A stretch of 64,000 bases of DNA, from positions 62,001-126,000 of the forward strand of contig NZ_LQBD01000002.1 of assembly GCF_046630315.1 (NCBI RefSeq), in the 5' to 3' direction. The position numbers and the translations under genes are program-made. The notes beneath the pieces were generated by a model. The model had not been told where the DNA came from, did no database searches, and worked only from the letters and a program-made list of their open reading frames with translations. Of this stretch, positions 43,021 to 52,726 are shown piece after piece; the first letter of the stretch is position 1, and every line of letters begins with the position of its first letter. The DNA is from Brucella anthropi_A (GTDB taxonomy: Bacteria; Pseudomonadota; Alphaproteobacteria; Rhizobiales; Rhizobiaceae).

Positions 43021-44074
43021 TGCGTCCAACCTCCCGCATGATGTTGCGCAGATCCCAGTCGACCATTTCAGCGACGAGAGTGTCGAAGCCGGTCGTGTGC
43101 TGCCAGCCGAGGCGGTCTTTCGCCTTGGAGGCGTCGCCCAGCAGGAAGTCCACCTCGTTCGGGCGGAAATAGCGCGGGTCGATCTCGATCAGGCAATGGC
43201 CGGATTTGCGGTCGCGGCCGATCTCTTCCACGCCGTCGCCCTGCCATTCGATCTCCCTGTCGACCGCCTTGAAGGCGCGTTCGACAAATTCGCGCACGGT
43301 GTGCGTTTCGCCGGTCGCCAGAACGTAATCGTCGGGGGCGTCTTCCTGGAGGATGCGCCACATGCCCTCGACATAGTCGCGGGCATGGCCCCAGTCGCGG
43401 CGGGCATCGAGATTGCCGAGCCGGAGCCTGTCCTGAAGACCGCGTTCGATGGCCGCGACGGCGCGCGTGATCTTGCGGGTGACGAAGGTTTCGCCGCGAA
43501 GCGGGCTTTCGTGGTTGAACAGGATGCCGTTGGAGGCGTGGAAGCCATAGGCGTCGCGGTAATTCACCGTCGTCCAATAGGCATAGAGCTTCGCCGTCGC
43601 ATAGGGACTGCGCGGGGCGAACGGCGTCTGTTCGTTCTGCGCATGGGGCGAGCTGTTGCCGAAGAGTTCCGATGTGGAAGCCTGGTAGAAGCGGCATGTC
43701 TGGCCCAGCCCCAGAATGCGCATGGATTCAAGCAGCCGCAGCGTGCCGAGCGCATCGGCATTGGCGGTATATTCCGGCGTTTCGAAACTCACCTGCACGT
43801 GGCTCTGCGCGCCGAGATTGTAGATCTCGTCGGGCCGCACTTCCTGAATGACGCGGCACAGATTGGTGGCATCCGTCAGGTCGCCGAAATGCAGGCGGAA
43901 GCGAATATCCTCCTCATGCGGGTCCTGATAGAGATGATCGATGCGGGCCGTGTTGAACGACGACGAGCGCCGTTTCAGGCCATGGACGCGATAGCCTTTC
44001 CTGAGCAGGAGTTCGCTCAGATAAGCGCCGTCCTGTCCGGTAACGCCGACGATGAGAGCTGTTTTGTCCTGCAA
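43004..44074 (-). CDS. gmd: GDP-mannose 4,6-dehydratase
   Basis: A 356-residue SDR enzyme turning GDP-mannose into GDP-4-keto-6-deoxymannose, the precursor for the fcl product. TGQDGAYLSELLL near residue 12 binds NADP, and YATAK near 155 is the catalytic pair. YNLGAQSHVQVSFE and TSELFG are family hallmarks. It begins with TTG at 44074, supported by GGAGG seven bases upstream; no ATG lies at the start of homology. It is divergent from a glycosyltransferase, with a 261-base gap in which I see no other feature. Confidence 0.95.
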   Translation of the reverse strand: MQDKTALIVGVTGQDGAYLSELLLRKGYRVHGLKRRSSSFNTARIDHLYQDPHEEDIRFRLHFGDLTDATNLCRVIQEVRPDEIYNLGAQSHVQVSFETPEYTANADALGTLRLLESMRILGLGQTCRFYQASTSELFGNSSPHAQNEQTPFAPRSPYATAKLYAYWTTVNYRDAYGFHASNGILFNHESPLRGETFVTRKITRAVAAIERGLQDRLRLGNLDARRDWGHARDYVEGMWRILQEDAPDDYVLATGETHTVREFVERAFKAVDREIEWQGDGVEEIGRDRKSGHCLIEIDPRYFRPNEVDFLLGDASKAKDRLGWQHTTGFDTLVAEMVDWDLRNIMREVGRNDFYG

Positions 44075-44335
44075 GACCCTGCCTCCGATCCGAAATGCGA
44101 TGGAACCATGTTAGCGATTTCCCCAGCGGGCAGAACTGCTCCAAAACGGCAATTGCGGGCCGCAGCCTCCCTCTTCGGATGAGCCGGAAACCGCGTCCGG
44201 CATGGCCGGCTGCACCCAAAGAGGTAGGCAGTCCGCCCGCTGTCGGTGCAGGCCATGCCTTTGTGTTCCTTGCGGCATCTGCCGTGCTGTTGCGATGCTC
44301 GGTTTGAACGGGATCGAACAATGGGAAGCAAGATC

Positions 44336-45607
44336 ATGCGTGTGGTGCTGGCCAATCGTTACTTCTACCCGGACCAGTCGGCGACGAGCCGCATGGTGAC
44401 GAGCCTCGCCCAGACGCTTGCGCGCGAAGGCATTGAAACAACGGTGCTGGCAAGCCGCAGCTACCACGACAGGCGAAAGGACGCGCTCCCCGCGCGCGAA
44501 ACGATCGACGGTATCGATGTGCATCGCCTGTGGACCTCGGGCTTCGGTCGCGGCAGGCTTGTCGGGCGCGCGGTCGATTATGCGACCTTCCATCTGTCCG
44601 CTGCGGCCTGGTTCGCGGCCCATGCCAAGAAGGACGATGTGTGCGTCGTCTGCACCGATCCGCCGCTTCTGTCGGTTTCGGCTGCACTTCCGGTGCGGCT
44701 GCGCCGGGCAAGGCTGGTCAACTGGGTGATGGACCTTTTTCCTGAAACGGCGATGGAACTCGGTCTCATCCGGTCCGACACCATTTCCGGCAAGCTCGCC
44801 CTGATCCTGCGCAACTGGTCGATGCGCCAGTCGGCGCTGACCATTTGCCCGATAGAGCGCATGGCGCATTATCTCTCGACAAGGGACATTCCGGCGGAAA
44901 GCCTGAGCGTGGTTCACCACTGGGCCGACCGCAATGAGATCGTTCCGCTGGAGCCGGCGCGAAATCCCTTGCGCCGGGCATGGGGGCTGGGGCGCAAATT
45001 CGTCATCGGCTATTCGGGCAATTTCGGGCGCGCGCATGAGTTCGGGACGGTTCTCGACGCTGCCGAACGGCTCAAGAACAGGAAGAGCATCGTCTTTTTG
45101 ATGATAGGCGAGGGGCAGCAGCGCGGCTTTGTCGAAAGCGAGGTCAAACGGCGCGGCCTGACCAATGTGCTGATGAAACCATTCCAGCCGGTGGAGGCGC
45201 TGTCCGAAAGCCTTGGCGCCGCCAATGTGCATCTGGTCTCGCTGAAGCCGGAGCTTGAACATTGTATCGTGCCCAGCAAGTTCTACGGCGTGCTTGCCGC
45301 CGCCCGCCCGACCATTTTCATCGGCGATCCGGATGGTGAAATCGGCACCATCGTCCGTGATTTCCAGTGCGGCGTGGCGCTCCGGCCAGGCGATGTCGAT
45401 GCGCTGGTCGATGCGATCCTTCATCTGCGCCATTCGCCCGTCGGCCGCATGTCGATGGGCAACAATGCGCGATACCTGATGGAAACGGCCTATTGCCGGG
45501 AATATGGCGCGGCCGTCTGGCAATCCGCCGTCGCGCGGCTTGAGGAAAAGGTGGCGCCCTCTGCCATGCCGGTTCTCGACCGGCAGTTCCAGCCGAGGGA
45601 ACTATGA
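44336..45607 (+). CDS. Glycosyltransferase family 4 (WbuB/WcaI-like)
   Basis: A 423-residue GT-B fold transferase. It starts with the family opening MRVVLANRYFYPD, has a YSGNFGRAHEF segment near 225 in the nucleotide-binding half, and IVPSKFYGVLAAARPTIF near 310, where Glu-x7-Glu enzymes bind the sugar nucleotide. The pattern resembles WbuB-type fucosamine transferases, but donor and acceptor are unknown. I start at 44336 with GGGAAG upstream; an ATG at 44321 is an alternative. It overlaps the next gene by four bases. Confidence 0.87.
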   Translation: MRVVLANRYFYPDQSATSRMVTSLAQTLAREGIETTVLASRSYHDRRKDALPARETIDGIDVHRLWTSGFGRGRLVGRAVDYATFHLSAAAWFAAHAKKDDVCVVCTDPPLLSVSAALPVRLRRARLVNWVMDLFPETAMELGLIRSDTISGKLALILRNWSMRQSALTICPIERMAHYLSTRDIPAESLSVVHHWADRNEIVPLEPARNPLRRAWGLGRKFVIGYSGNFGRAHEFGTVLDAAERLKNRKSIVFLMIGEGQQRGFVESEVKRRGLTNVLMKPFQPVEALSESLGAANVHLVSLKPELEHCIVPSKFYGVLAAARPTIFIGDPDGEIGTIVRDFQCGVALRPGDVDALVDAILHLRHSPVGRMSMGNNARYLMETAYCREYGAAVWQSAVARLEEKVAPSAMPVLDRQFQPREL

Positions 45608-46839
45608 TGGATGGGCCGGTTGTCGTCAGCCAGCTTGGCGCGCGGATGCATTATGCGGTTCCGCGCATTTTCCAAGCCTGCGAAAGGCTTGCGCATTTTT
45701 ATACCGACATATGCGCGCTTCAGGGGTGGCCGCGCCTGTTGAACGGACTGCCGCCGTCGATGCTGCCCGCCTCGGTGCGGCGGCTGGCGGGGCGTGCGCC
45801 GCAGGGCATCCCGCAAGAGCGGATGACCACTTTTCCGGGCTTCGGCCTGCATTCGGCGGTGCGCCGGCTTGCCAGCCAGACCGGGCCGAAATCCACCGCC
45901 AATGCCCTATGGGCGGGTGAAACATTCGGCAGGCTGGTGGCGACAAGCGGCTTTCACGGCGCAAGCGGGGTCTATGCCTTCAGCGGTGAGGCGCTGGAAT
46001 TGCTGACGGCGGCAAAGCGACAGGGATTGTGGACGGCGGTGGAGCAGATGATCGCGCCGCGCACCGTTGTCGATCAGCTGGCCTGCGAGGAAGAGGTGCT
46101 TAATCCGGGCTGGCAGCTTCCGGTTGCAAATGATGTCCACGCCGATGTTTTTGCCGCGCGCGAGCAGGCGGAATGGCAGATCGCCGATGCCGTGGTCTGC
46201 CCCTCCGGTTTCGTGGCGCGCCATGTGATCGAGGCGGGCTGCGCGCCTGAAAAAGTCGTCGTGGTGCCTTATGGCGTGGATGCCCGTTTTCCGCTCGATC
46301 CCTGTCCGCGCCTGCCCGGCCGGCTGCGGGTTTTGACGGTGGGTGCGGTCGGCCTGCGCAAGGGGTCGCCCTATGTCGGCGCGGTGGCGCGGGAACTGGG
46401 CGACAAGGCGCATTTCCGCATGGTGGGGCCGATCGATGTGCAGCCGGAAGCGCAGGCGAAACTCGCCGCCGCAGTCGAGCTGACCGGCCCGATACCGCGC
46501 AGCGAAATGCGGGCGCAGTTCGAATGGGCGGATGTGTTTCTGCTGCCTTCGCTTTGCGAAGGGTCGGCCACGGCGGTTTATGAGGCACTGGCTGCGGGCC
46601 TGCCGGTTATCTGCACGGAAAACACCGGCAGCGTGGTGCGGCACGGCATTGACGGTTACATCGTCCCGATCCGCGATATGCGCGAAACCGCCGAAATTTT
46701 GCGGCAGTTCGCCGGAAATCCCGCAATACTTGCCCGGATGAGCGACAGCGCGCGCGAGCGGGCGAGCGACTTCACCGTTTCACGCTATGGCGAGCGGCTG
46801 GTTGCGGCACTGGCACAGCATTCGAGGGCAGGCGCATGA
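45604..46839 (+). CDS. Glycosyltransferase family 4
   Basis: A 411-residue GT4 protein. The N-terminal half carries LGARMHYAVPRIFQ and the C-terminal half has PSLCEGSATAVYEALAAGLPVI near residue 318, the donor-binding Glu motif. YGVDARFPLDPCPRLPG near 225 begins the second Rossmann domain. It overlaps its neighbours by four bases at each end, in a chain of three glycosyltransferases. It should add one sugar to the lipid-linked unit. Confidence 0.87.
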   Translation: MMDGPVVVSQLGARMHYAVPRIFQACERLAHFYTDICALQGWPRLLNGLPPSMLPASVRRLAGRAPQGIPQERMTTFPGFGLHSAVRRLASQTGPKSTANALWAGETFGRLVATSGFHGASGVYAFSGEALELLTAAKRQGLWTAVEQMIAPRTVVDQLACEEEVLNPGWQLPVANDVHADVFAAREQAEWQIADAVVCPSGFVARHVIEAGCAPEKVVVVPYGVDARFPLDPCPRLPGRLRVLTVGAVGLRKGSPYVGAVARELGDKAHFRMVGPIDVQPEAQAKLAAAVELTGPIPRSEMRAQFEWADVFLLPSLCEGSATAVYEALAAGLPVICTENTGSVVRHGIDGYIVPIRDMRETAEILRQFAGNPAILARMSDSARERASDFTVSRYGERLVAALAQHSRAGA

Positions 46840-48026
46840 TGAAGATCGTTCATGTCATCGGTTCCTACGACCCCGCCAAGGGCGGCCCGCAGGCCGTCGT
46901 TGTGCGCCTTGCGGCGGCGCAGGCCTCGCTTGGCCATGAGGTCACGATTGTGAGCTACAGCGACGATGAGGTGAGGAGCCGTGCCGTCAGGGCGACGGCG
47001 GCGATCCCCGGTTTCGACAAGGTGCGCACCTTGCTTCTGCCGATGCCCGGCCTGCGCGAAACCCTGTCCGGGGGGCAAGCCGCAAAAGCGATGGCGGCGC
47101 TGTTGCGCTGCGCCGATTTTGTGCATCTGCATGGCGTCTGGGAGACAAACCTGTTGCGGGCTTCCATGCTCTGCCGCCGCTTTTGCGTGCCTTACTGCAT
47201 CTGCTGTTGCGGTATGCTCGACGTCTGGAGCATGCGGCAGAGCGCATGGAAGAAGAGGTTCGCCATGATGCTGGGCTTTCGCCGGATGCTCGATGGCGCC
47301 GCCTTCATTCAGGCGCTCAATGCGGATGAAATCGAACTCATGCGGCCTCTCGGTCTGAAGCCGCCATCGATGATCATCCCGAACGGCATTTTTCTTAATG
47401 AGGTTGAGGGGGAGGCCGAGCTTGAGGGGGAGGTTGCCGTGCCCGGATTGCCGGGGCGGCCTTATGTGCTTTTCCTGTCGCGGCTTCATTACAAGAAGGG
47501 GCTCGATATTCTGGCCGATGCCTTTCGTCGCGTCGCTCACCTGTTCCCCGATGTGGACCTGGTGGTCGCGGGCCCGGATGGCGGGGCGGAACAAGCGTTC
47601 CTTCAACGCATTCGCAACCATGGGCTGGAGGCGCGTGTTCACATGACAGGCGGGCTTTACGGTCCGGCCAAGATCGCCGCCCTGAAGCGTTCCGCCTGCT
47701 TTTGCCTGCCAAGCCGTCAGGAAGGGTTCAGCGTCGCCATAACCGAGGCGCTTGCCTGCGGCGTGCCGGTGGCGATCACCGATGCCTGCCATTTTCCGGA
47801 AGTGGCGGAAGCGGGCGCGGGTGTGGTCTGTCCGCTCGATCCGATTGCCGTGGCTTCGGCGCTTGAACGGATTCTCGAAGACCGGGACCGTGCGGCGCGC
47901 ATGGGCGCAGCCGGTGCCAGACTGGTGCGCGACAATTACACCTGGCCGCGCATCGCGGTCCAGACGATTGCGGCCTATCAGGGTTTTCGTCGTGGCCGCA
48001 CCGGCTTTGCCGGATTGCCCGCATAG
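46836..48026 (+). CDS. Glycosyltransferase family 4
   Basis: A 396-residue GT4 protein, third in the chain. It opens with MKIVHVIGSYDPAKGGPQ, a glycine-rich acceptor-side loop, and has LPSRQEGFSVAITEALACGVPVAI near residue 285 for donor binding. LFLSRLHYKKGLDILADAF near 205 starts the second domain. It ends inside the convergent acetyltransferase gene (49-base overlap), so the two transcripts are antisense there. The sugar is unknown. Confidence 0.88.
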   Translation: MMKIVHVIGSYDPAKGGPQAVVVRLAAAQASLGHEVTIVSYSDDEVRSRAVRATAAIPGFDKVRTLLLPMPGLRETLSGGQAAKAMAALLRCADFVHLHGVWETNLLRASMLCRRFCVPYCICCCGMLDVWSMRQSAWKKRFAMMLGFRRMLDGAAFIQALNADEIELMRPLGLKPPSMIIPNGIFLNEVEGEAELEGEVAVPGLPGRPYVLFLSRLHYKKGLDILADAFRRVAHLFPDVDLVVAGPDGGAEQAFLQRIRNHGLEARVHMTGGLYGPAKIAALKRSACFCLPSRQEGFSVAITEALACGVPVAITDACHFPEVAEAGAGVVCPLDPIAVASALERILEDRDRAARMGAAGARLVRDNYTWPRIAVQTIAAYQGFRRGRTGFAGLPA

Positions 48027-48571
48027 ACCATCCACGGCTCCATGTCGCGGAAGGAAACCCCGCGGGCGCCCAGAACCGCGCCCTCGCCAAGGGTGACGCC
48101 CGGCCCCACGAAGGCTTCTGCCGCAACCCAGCCATAAGGCCCGATATGGATGGGCGCCGCCGTGAGCGGAAACTCCGCCTGATCGATATTGTGCCCCGCC
48201 GTGCACAGATGCGCGCGCTGCGAAACGATGGCGAAGGGCGCAAGCGTCACATGCGCTACATTATAGCAAAGCGCGCCCGGTCCCAGCGATGCATGTTCCC
48301 CCATGGTCAGGTTGCCCGGCCACCAGATGCGGGCGCTGCCGCGCACGATGGCGGTCCTGTGCAGCTTCGCGCCGAAGGCGCGCAGCACCGCGCCCCGCCA
48401 GCGCCACAGGAAGGATGGCGTCCATGCCGCCAGCACCATCCAGCTTGCCTGCCAGCACAGGCGCTGGAGGCGGTGCCGGAATGTGAAGGTCGCGCCGCCT
48501 TCCATGGGGCATGACGAGGCCTTGCGACCGCTGATCGGGATCGGGGAATTGTGCTGCGAGGCGACGGGCAT
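47978..48571 (-). CDS. Hexapeptide-repeat acetyltransferase (WcaF-like)
   Basis: A 197-residue left-handed beta-helix acyltransferase, likely adding O-acetyl groups to a sugar of the polysaccharide. Hexapeptide repeats are visible from GSARIWWPGNLTMGEHASL to GPGVTLGEGAVLGARGV, and SQRAHLCTAGHNIDQAEFPL with a catalytic-type His is near residue 125. The ATG at 48571 has AAAGGAG upstream; the longer frame begins inside the neighbour. It belongs to the five-gene minus-strand operon that starts at 52485. Confidence 0.87.
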   Translation of the reverse strand: MPVASQHNSPIPISGRKASSCPMEGGATFTFRHRLQRLCWQASWMVLAAWTPSFLWRWRGAVLRAFGAKLHRTAIVRGSARIWWPGNLTMGEHASLGPGALCYNVAHVTLAPFAIVSQRAHLCTAGHNIDQAEFPLTAAPIHIGPYGWVAAEAFVGPGVTLGEGAVLGARGVSFRDMEPWMVYAGNPAKPVRPRRKP

Positions 48572-48582
48572 GGCGCTCTCCT

Positions 48583-49866
48583 TTACGAAAACCGGGGCAT
48601 GACGGCGCTTTGCTGCGGCGGCATGGGCAGGTTGACGGAGCGGTTGCGGATACGGCAGACCGAGAGGACCGGGATCAGGAAGATCGCCATGTGCAGCCAC
48701 ACCGTCACGACCCAGTCGGTCTGGTGGGAGATGGCGTGCATCGCGGGCACGATCGACAGCATATAGACAAGCTGCCCCGGCATCTCGCCCGCCATGGCCG
48801 TCTCCCACAGCCGCCGCATGACCCAGGCAAGCAGCAGGAATTTCAGCGCGCCGAAATACCAGAACGACGCAAAGGCATCGACAAGCCCCGTCTCGGTGGT
48901 GCCGGTGAGGGGATTGTAGTCGCGGCCCGGCTGCGGCGTGGCAAGACGCAGCGCGTCCTTGATCCTGGCGCCGACCAGCTGGGCAGGCACGAAGGTGAAC
49001 ACGATGCGGTTCCAGTGGAATTTGCCATAGTCGAATTCCAGCCGCCGGTCGATTTCGTCGATGCGCAGCACGGCATTGCGCATTTCCAGCCCGCCGCGTT
49101 CCAGCGTTTCATTGAAATTGGCGGCGTAGTCGATCTCGATGATGTCGTCGAGCACGAAGCCGGAAGCCGCGCGCGTGATCTGGCGGTAATCGCCCATGCT
49201 CGTCATCAGGAATGTGCCTGCGAAAATGCCGGCGAACATGATGATGCGCGGCACGACCATGCGGCGGTAGAACCAGAAGGCAAGCAGGATCATCAGGAGG
49301 AGCTGGATTGCCTCGGCGCGTTTTCCCGTCACCAGAATACGGTCCAGATAGAAGACCAGATCGAACAGGACGATCGCCAGCGCAAACCATGAGGGCCGTC
49401 GTGCAAGACACAGAAGCGCAATGGCAAGGCCATAGGGCATGAGCTGGGCAAAGAAGAGATAGACCACCGGCATGCCGGTCATCTGCATGCCGATGGAGAC
49501 ATCGCCCGGAAGGCGGCTCAGGAGGAAGTAGAATATTGCGCCGAAAACCGAAAGGCCGGCTGCGGCCCATAACAGCCTTGTTTCGCTGAAGCTCATGCGG
49601 AGCAATTTGATCGGGCGTCTGGCCATGCGCCAGCCGAGAACCAGCATGGCAAGGGACAGGATGCCCATGATCATCGTCTTGGCATAGGCGCCCGACGGCA
49701 GAAACCGGTCATGCACGAGGGCAGGAAGCTGCGGCAGCAAAAAGCCGAAGGTCATCACGCCCGCAAGGAACGGAAACTGATACATGCGCTCAGGCCGCGC
49801 GAGGAGACCGCCTGCCAGAAGGCAGAGCACGAAACCGGCGAAAATCCAGGTGAGCGGCAGGTTCAT
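48583..49866 (-). CDS. O-antigen polymerase/ligase-like membrane protein (candidate Wzy)
   Basis: A 427-residue inner-membrane protein with about ten to eleven spans and a large periplasmic loop between residues 235 and 345. No strict sequence signature is visible, as is usual for Wzy. The topology and position in a Wzx-containing polysaccharide locus make a polymerase the best guess. A ligase is the alternative. It overlaps the YdcF gene by four bases (ATGA) and has GGGAGG upstream of the chosen ATG at 49866. Confidence 0.65.
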   Translation of the reverse strand: MNLPLTWIFAGFVLCLLAGGLLARPERMYQFPFLAGVMTFGFLLPQLPALVHDRFLPSGAYAKTMIMGILSLAMLVLGWRMARRPIKLLRMSFSETRLLWAAAGLSVFGAIFYFLLSRLPGDVSIGMQMTGMPVVYLFFAQLMPYGLAIALLCLARRPSWFALAIVLFDLVFYLDRILVTGKRAEAIQLLLMILLAFWFYRRMVVPRIIMFAGIFAGTFLMTSMGDYRQITRAASGFVLDDIIEIDYAANFNETLERGGLEMRNAVLRIDEIDRRLEFDYGKFHWNRIVFTFVPAQLVGARIKDALRLATPQPGRDYNPLTGTTETGLVDAFASFWYFGALKFLLLAWVMRRLWETAMAGEMPGQLVYMLSIVPAMHAISHQTDWVVTVWLHMAIFLIPVLSVCRIRNRSVNLPMPPQQSAVMPRFS

Positions 49867-50483
49867 CGGTTGCCTCCCGCCGCGGCGCATATATCCGATG
49901 GATCAGGCGCCGGTTCGCGCGCGGAAAGGTCATGCGGGACGATGCGGCCTGAAAGCAGATACCAGCCGAGTTTCACATATTCCCTGGCGACAAGTTCCAT
50001 GTCGGCCGGGGTGGCCGGAAAACCGGGGTGTCCGCCATCGCCCCCGATGGGCGACGAGATGAAACGCATCTGCGGGCAGGCGGCGCGAAAGCTCGCAATG
50101 GCGCGGCGCGAATGATACCAGTTGGTCACGATCAGCGCGCTTCTGGCATGAATCTCACGCATCACGGGGGCGGAAAAGCGCGCATTCTGCCATGTGCTGC
50201 CCGACCGGCATTCCACCAAGATCGCCGAGGGCTTCACACCATTGCGCACCATGATCCGCTTGTTATGGAGGCAGTCGCCGTCGCCGGTGACGAGGATCAC
50301 GGGCGAGCGGCCTTCCTTCCAGAGGCGGGCTGCCTGTACCGCGCGCGGCGGGCCGTCGCCGCCGGGGACGATAATCACATCCGCCCTGCCGCCATCGTCC
50401 GGCAGGGTCAGGACCGGCTCGGAGAAAAACATCGCCGCAAGCCCGAAAAGGACGGCGCAGGGCACAATGATGAGCAGCATCAT
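49863..50483 (-). CDS. YdcF/DUF218 (ElyC/SanA-like) envelope protein
   Basis: A 206-residue protein with an N-terminal membrane anchor (LLIIVPCAVLFGLAAMFF) and a DUF218 domain facing the periplasm. DVIIVPGGDGPPRAVQAARLW near residue 33 and the ALIVTNWYHSRRAIASFR segment near 137 are typical. The family is linked to envelope polysaccharide maturation, but its reaction is unknown. It overlaps both neighbours by four bases. In this operon it probably assists assembly of the exported polymer. Confidence 0.82.
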   Translation of the reverse strand: MMLLIIVPCAVLFGLAAMFFSEPVLTLPDDGGRADVIIVPGGDGPPRAVQAARLWKEGRSPVILVTGDGDCLHNKRIMVRNGVKPSAILVECRSGSTWQNARFSAPVMREIHARSALIVTNWYHSRRAIASFRAACPQMRFISSPIGGDGGHPGFPATPADMELVAREYVKLGWYLLSGRIVPHDLSAREPAPDPSDICAAAGGNR

Positions 50484-51358
50484 ACCATACGCCGTTCCGG
50501 TGCTTCGGTTTCAAGTGCATGTCTGACCGGCGGCGTCATCGCCGATTGGCGCTGGCGCTGCTCTTCCATCTTGACGACGATCATGAACTCGTAGGCGGCA
50601 AGCAGGCGGCAATAGAGATAGCCGGGCTTGCCGTCGAGAAAACCGCCGCGCAGGAGATACATGTAGAGGAAGCGCAGGGCGGGCCGGAACGGCATGTGAC
50701 AGGAGAGCGATTTCAACGCCCGCCGCCGCCGTTCCGGAACGGTTGAAACAATGCCGCCCCAGTCGATCCTGCGCTCCGGCAGGCGCAAGGCGGACAGGTC
50801 GGCCTCGGCGGAAGAGTAGCGGTTGTGCTTGTCGTACCAGGCTTCAAGGCCCTTGTTGAAACTGTAATGGATGAAATGCGCCTGCAAGGCGCCCTCCGGC
50901 CCGCCGCTGGCGCGGGAATGCACCGCGCGTTCGAACCGGACCCGGTCGGGCCGCACGAGCCGCGTGATCCAGGTCGGATAAAGGCTCGCATGGCGTATCC
51001 AGCGGCCCATGAACATGTTCTTGTAGCGCGCCTTGAAGAAGACTTCCGGCCGCGTGGGATCGGCGGCGATCGCCAGCATTTCATCGCGCAGATCCGGCGG
51101 CGTGATTTCGTCCGCATCGGGCGTGTAGACCCAGTCATGCCGGAATTTGATTTCCGTCAGGCCATACATGCGCTGGCGGTCTTCGGTGTCGTAGGCGCGC
51201 TGGAAAACACGGGCGCCCGCCGCCTTCGCGATCTCGACCGTGCGGTCGTGGCTGTAGGAATCGAGGATGACGATGTCGTCGCACCAGTCCAGCGAGGCAA
51301 GACAGGCAGGCAGGTTGACCTCTTCGTTCAGGGTCATGATGAGTACGGAAACGTTCAT
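50480..51358 (-). CDS. Glycosyltransferase family 2 (WaaE/KdtX-like)
   Basis: A 292-residue GT-A enzyme. It opens MNVSVLIMTLNEEVNLPACLASL and has the DxD-type segment TPDADE near residue 81 that binds the metal and nucleotide sugar. The pattern resembles WaaE-type beta-glucosyltransferases. The C-terminal region with YRCLLAAYEFMIVV may touch the membrane. It overlaps neighbours by four bases on both sides, so its product is made with the WecA-like protein. Confidence 0.88.
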   Translation of the reverse strand: MNVSVLIMTLNEEVNLPACLASLDWCDDIVILDSYSHDRTVEIAKAAGARVFQRAYDTEDRQRMYGLTEIKFRHDWVYTPDADEITPPDLRDEMLAIAADPTRPEVFFKARYKNMFMGRWIRHASLYPTWITRLVRPDRVRFERAVHSRASGGPEGALQAHFIHYSFNKGLEAWYDKHNRYSSAEADLSALRLPERRIDWGGIVSTVPERRRRALKSLSCHMPFRPALRFLYMYLLRGGFLDGKPGYLYCRLLAAYEFMIVVKMEEQRQRQSAMTPPVRHALETEAPERRMV

Positions 51359-52485
51359 GAAGTTGCCCCCGGATAGGTGATGTTGGGTTTGGTGGCGGGA
51401 TTTGCCTCGCCCATGGAAGCGGCAACGATCGGGCGAGCGCCCCGGCTCATGCGCAGCACGAAAAGCGTGTGTGCGGCGGCAGGGATCGCCAGTGCGAGAA
51501 GCATGGTTGAGGCTTCCATGCCGAGCCGGACGGCAAGGCAGGCGATGGCTCCGGCCATGAAGTTGAGCGCCATGACCGCCACGGCTGTCTGTCCGCAGGA
51601 AAGCCCCGCATCCATCAACAGGTGATGCAGATGCTGGCGGTCCGGCGAGAACGGGCTTCTGCGCGCAAAGATGCGGCGCACGATCAGGCTCAGCGTATCG
51701 ATGACGGGCACGATGACGATCCAGATCAGGACGGGAAAGGCCGCGGCGGCATGATTGCCCGCGAGGATGAGGATAAATCCGGCAAGGGCCGCGCCCAGAA
51801 GGGTGCTGCCGCCGTCGCCCAGGAAAAGGCTGGCCTTTACGCGCCAGCGATGGCGCATGTTGAAGACGAGAAAGCCGAGACAGGCGGCGGTGAGCGCAAG
51901 CGCCTGCACCCCGAGGCGATGTTCGCCAAGGCCGAAGCCGATCACGGCAAGCCAGAAAAAGGCCGCGGCACTTGCCGATCCCGCCAGCCCGTCGACGCCG
52001 TCACTCATATTGACCGCGTTGACGAGGCCGACAATGAAGGCAAGCGCGATCATCAGGAAAAGCGGCCCGGTCAGGGCGGGGATCAGGATATCCGGCGCCA
52101 TGCCGTCGGCTGCAAGTCCCAGATGAAGCCGGTTCAGCCCGGCAATGGCGATGATGAGGAAAGCCGCAACAAGCTGGGCCGCCAGACGCGGCGCGACGGC
52201 CAGGCTGAAACGGTCGTCGAGAACGCCGGTGACGAGGATCAGCACCAGCCCCGGCAGCAGGGCAATCGCATTGGCATGGCCTGAAAGGCCGGATGCCGGA
52301 AGTGCCGCCACGGAAAAGGCGAGGAAAATGGCGATGCCGCCGCAGAGCGGAACGTTTCCGTCATGTCTCTTGCGCGCATCGGGAATATCGATGAGATACC
52401 ATTCGCGCGCCAGCCCGCGAAAAGCGAGGCAGAAGGCAACGGCAAGGGCGAAGGCCAGAAGCGGAATCCAGGAAAGACTGGTCAT
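51355..52485 (-). CDS. WecA/MraY-like undecaprenyl-phosphate sugar-1-phosphate transferase
   Basis: A 376-residue polytopic enzyme of the PNPT family, predicted to start each repeat unit by moving a sugar-1-phosphate onto undecaprenyl phosphate. Family motifs are NAVNMSDGVDGLAG near residue 155, FLGDGGSTLLGA near 220 and DRQHLHHLLMDAG near 285. There are about eleven spans. The ATG at 52485 has GGAGGA upstream. It is the first gene of the minus-strand operon 52485 to 47978 and divergent from the flippase gene. Confidence 0.92.
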   Translation of the reverse strand: MTSLSWIPLLAFALAVAFCLAFRGLAREWYLIDIPDARKRHDGNVPLCGGIAIFLAFSVAALPASGLSGHANAIALLPGLVLILVTGVLDDRFSLAVAPRLAAQLVAAFLIIAIAGLNRLHLGLAADGMAPDILIPALTGPLFLMIALAFIVGLVNAVNMSDGVDGLAGSASAAAFFWLAVIGFGLGEHRLGVQALALTAACLGFLVFNMRHRWRVKASLFLGDGGSTLLGAALAGFILILAGNHAAAAFPVLIWIVIVPVIDTLSLIVRRIFARRSPFSPDRQHLHHLLMDAGLSCGQTAVAVMALNFMAGAIACLAVRLGMEASTMLLALAIPAAAHTLFVLRMSRGARPIVAASMGEANPATKPNITYPGATS

Positions 52486-52726
52486 GTCTCCTCCAAGGCG
52501 CGTGCAAAGGATCGAATTCCGGAAATTTTTACCCATGGCCGCTGCCGTCCACGACTTGGCTTTAGAGCGTGCCGCATACGCCTTTCAGGTCAGGTGCTAA
52601 CACCAAGGGCGGCATTTCGCGCGCGCGGCAAAAGACTATCCTTGGATCAGGCCGAACGATCCGGGGGTAAAGCATCGTGAAATCACATTTGCAGGCCACA
52701 TCCGGGCTCAGTTCAGGGGGCAGGCC
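52486..52726. promoter_or_regulatory. Divergent control region between wecA-like and wzx-like genes
   Basis: A 241-base gap that must contain promoters for both operons. No strong palindrome or clear sigma70 pair stands out. Confidence 0.4.

Noticed and set aside
46785..48206. A 473-codon minus-strand ORF over the glycosyltransferase gene
   Set aside because: It is a shadow of a GT4 gene with clear donor-binding motif; only the acetyltransferase part (47978-48571, other frame) is real.
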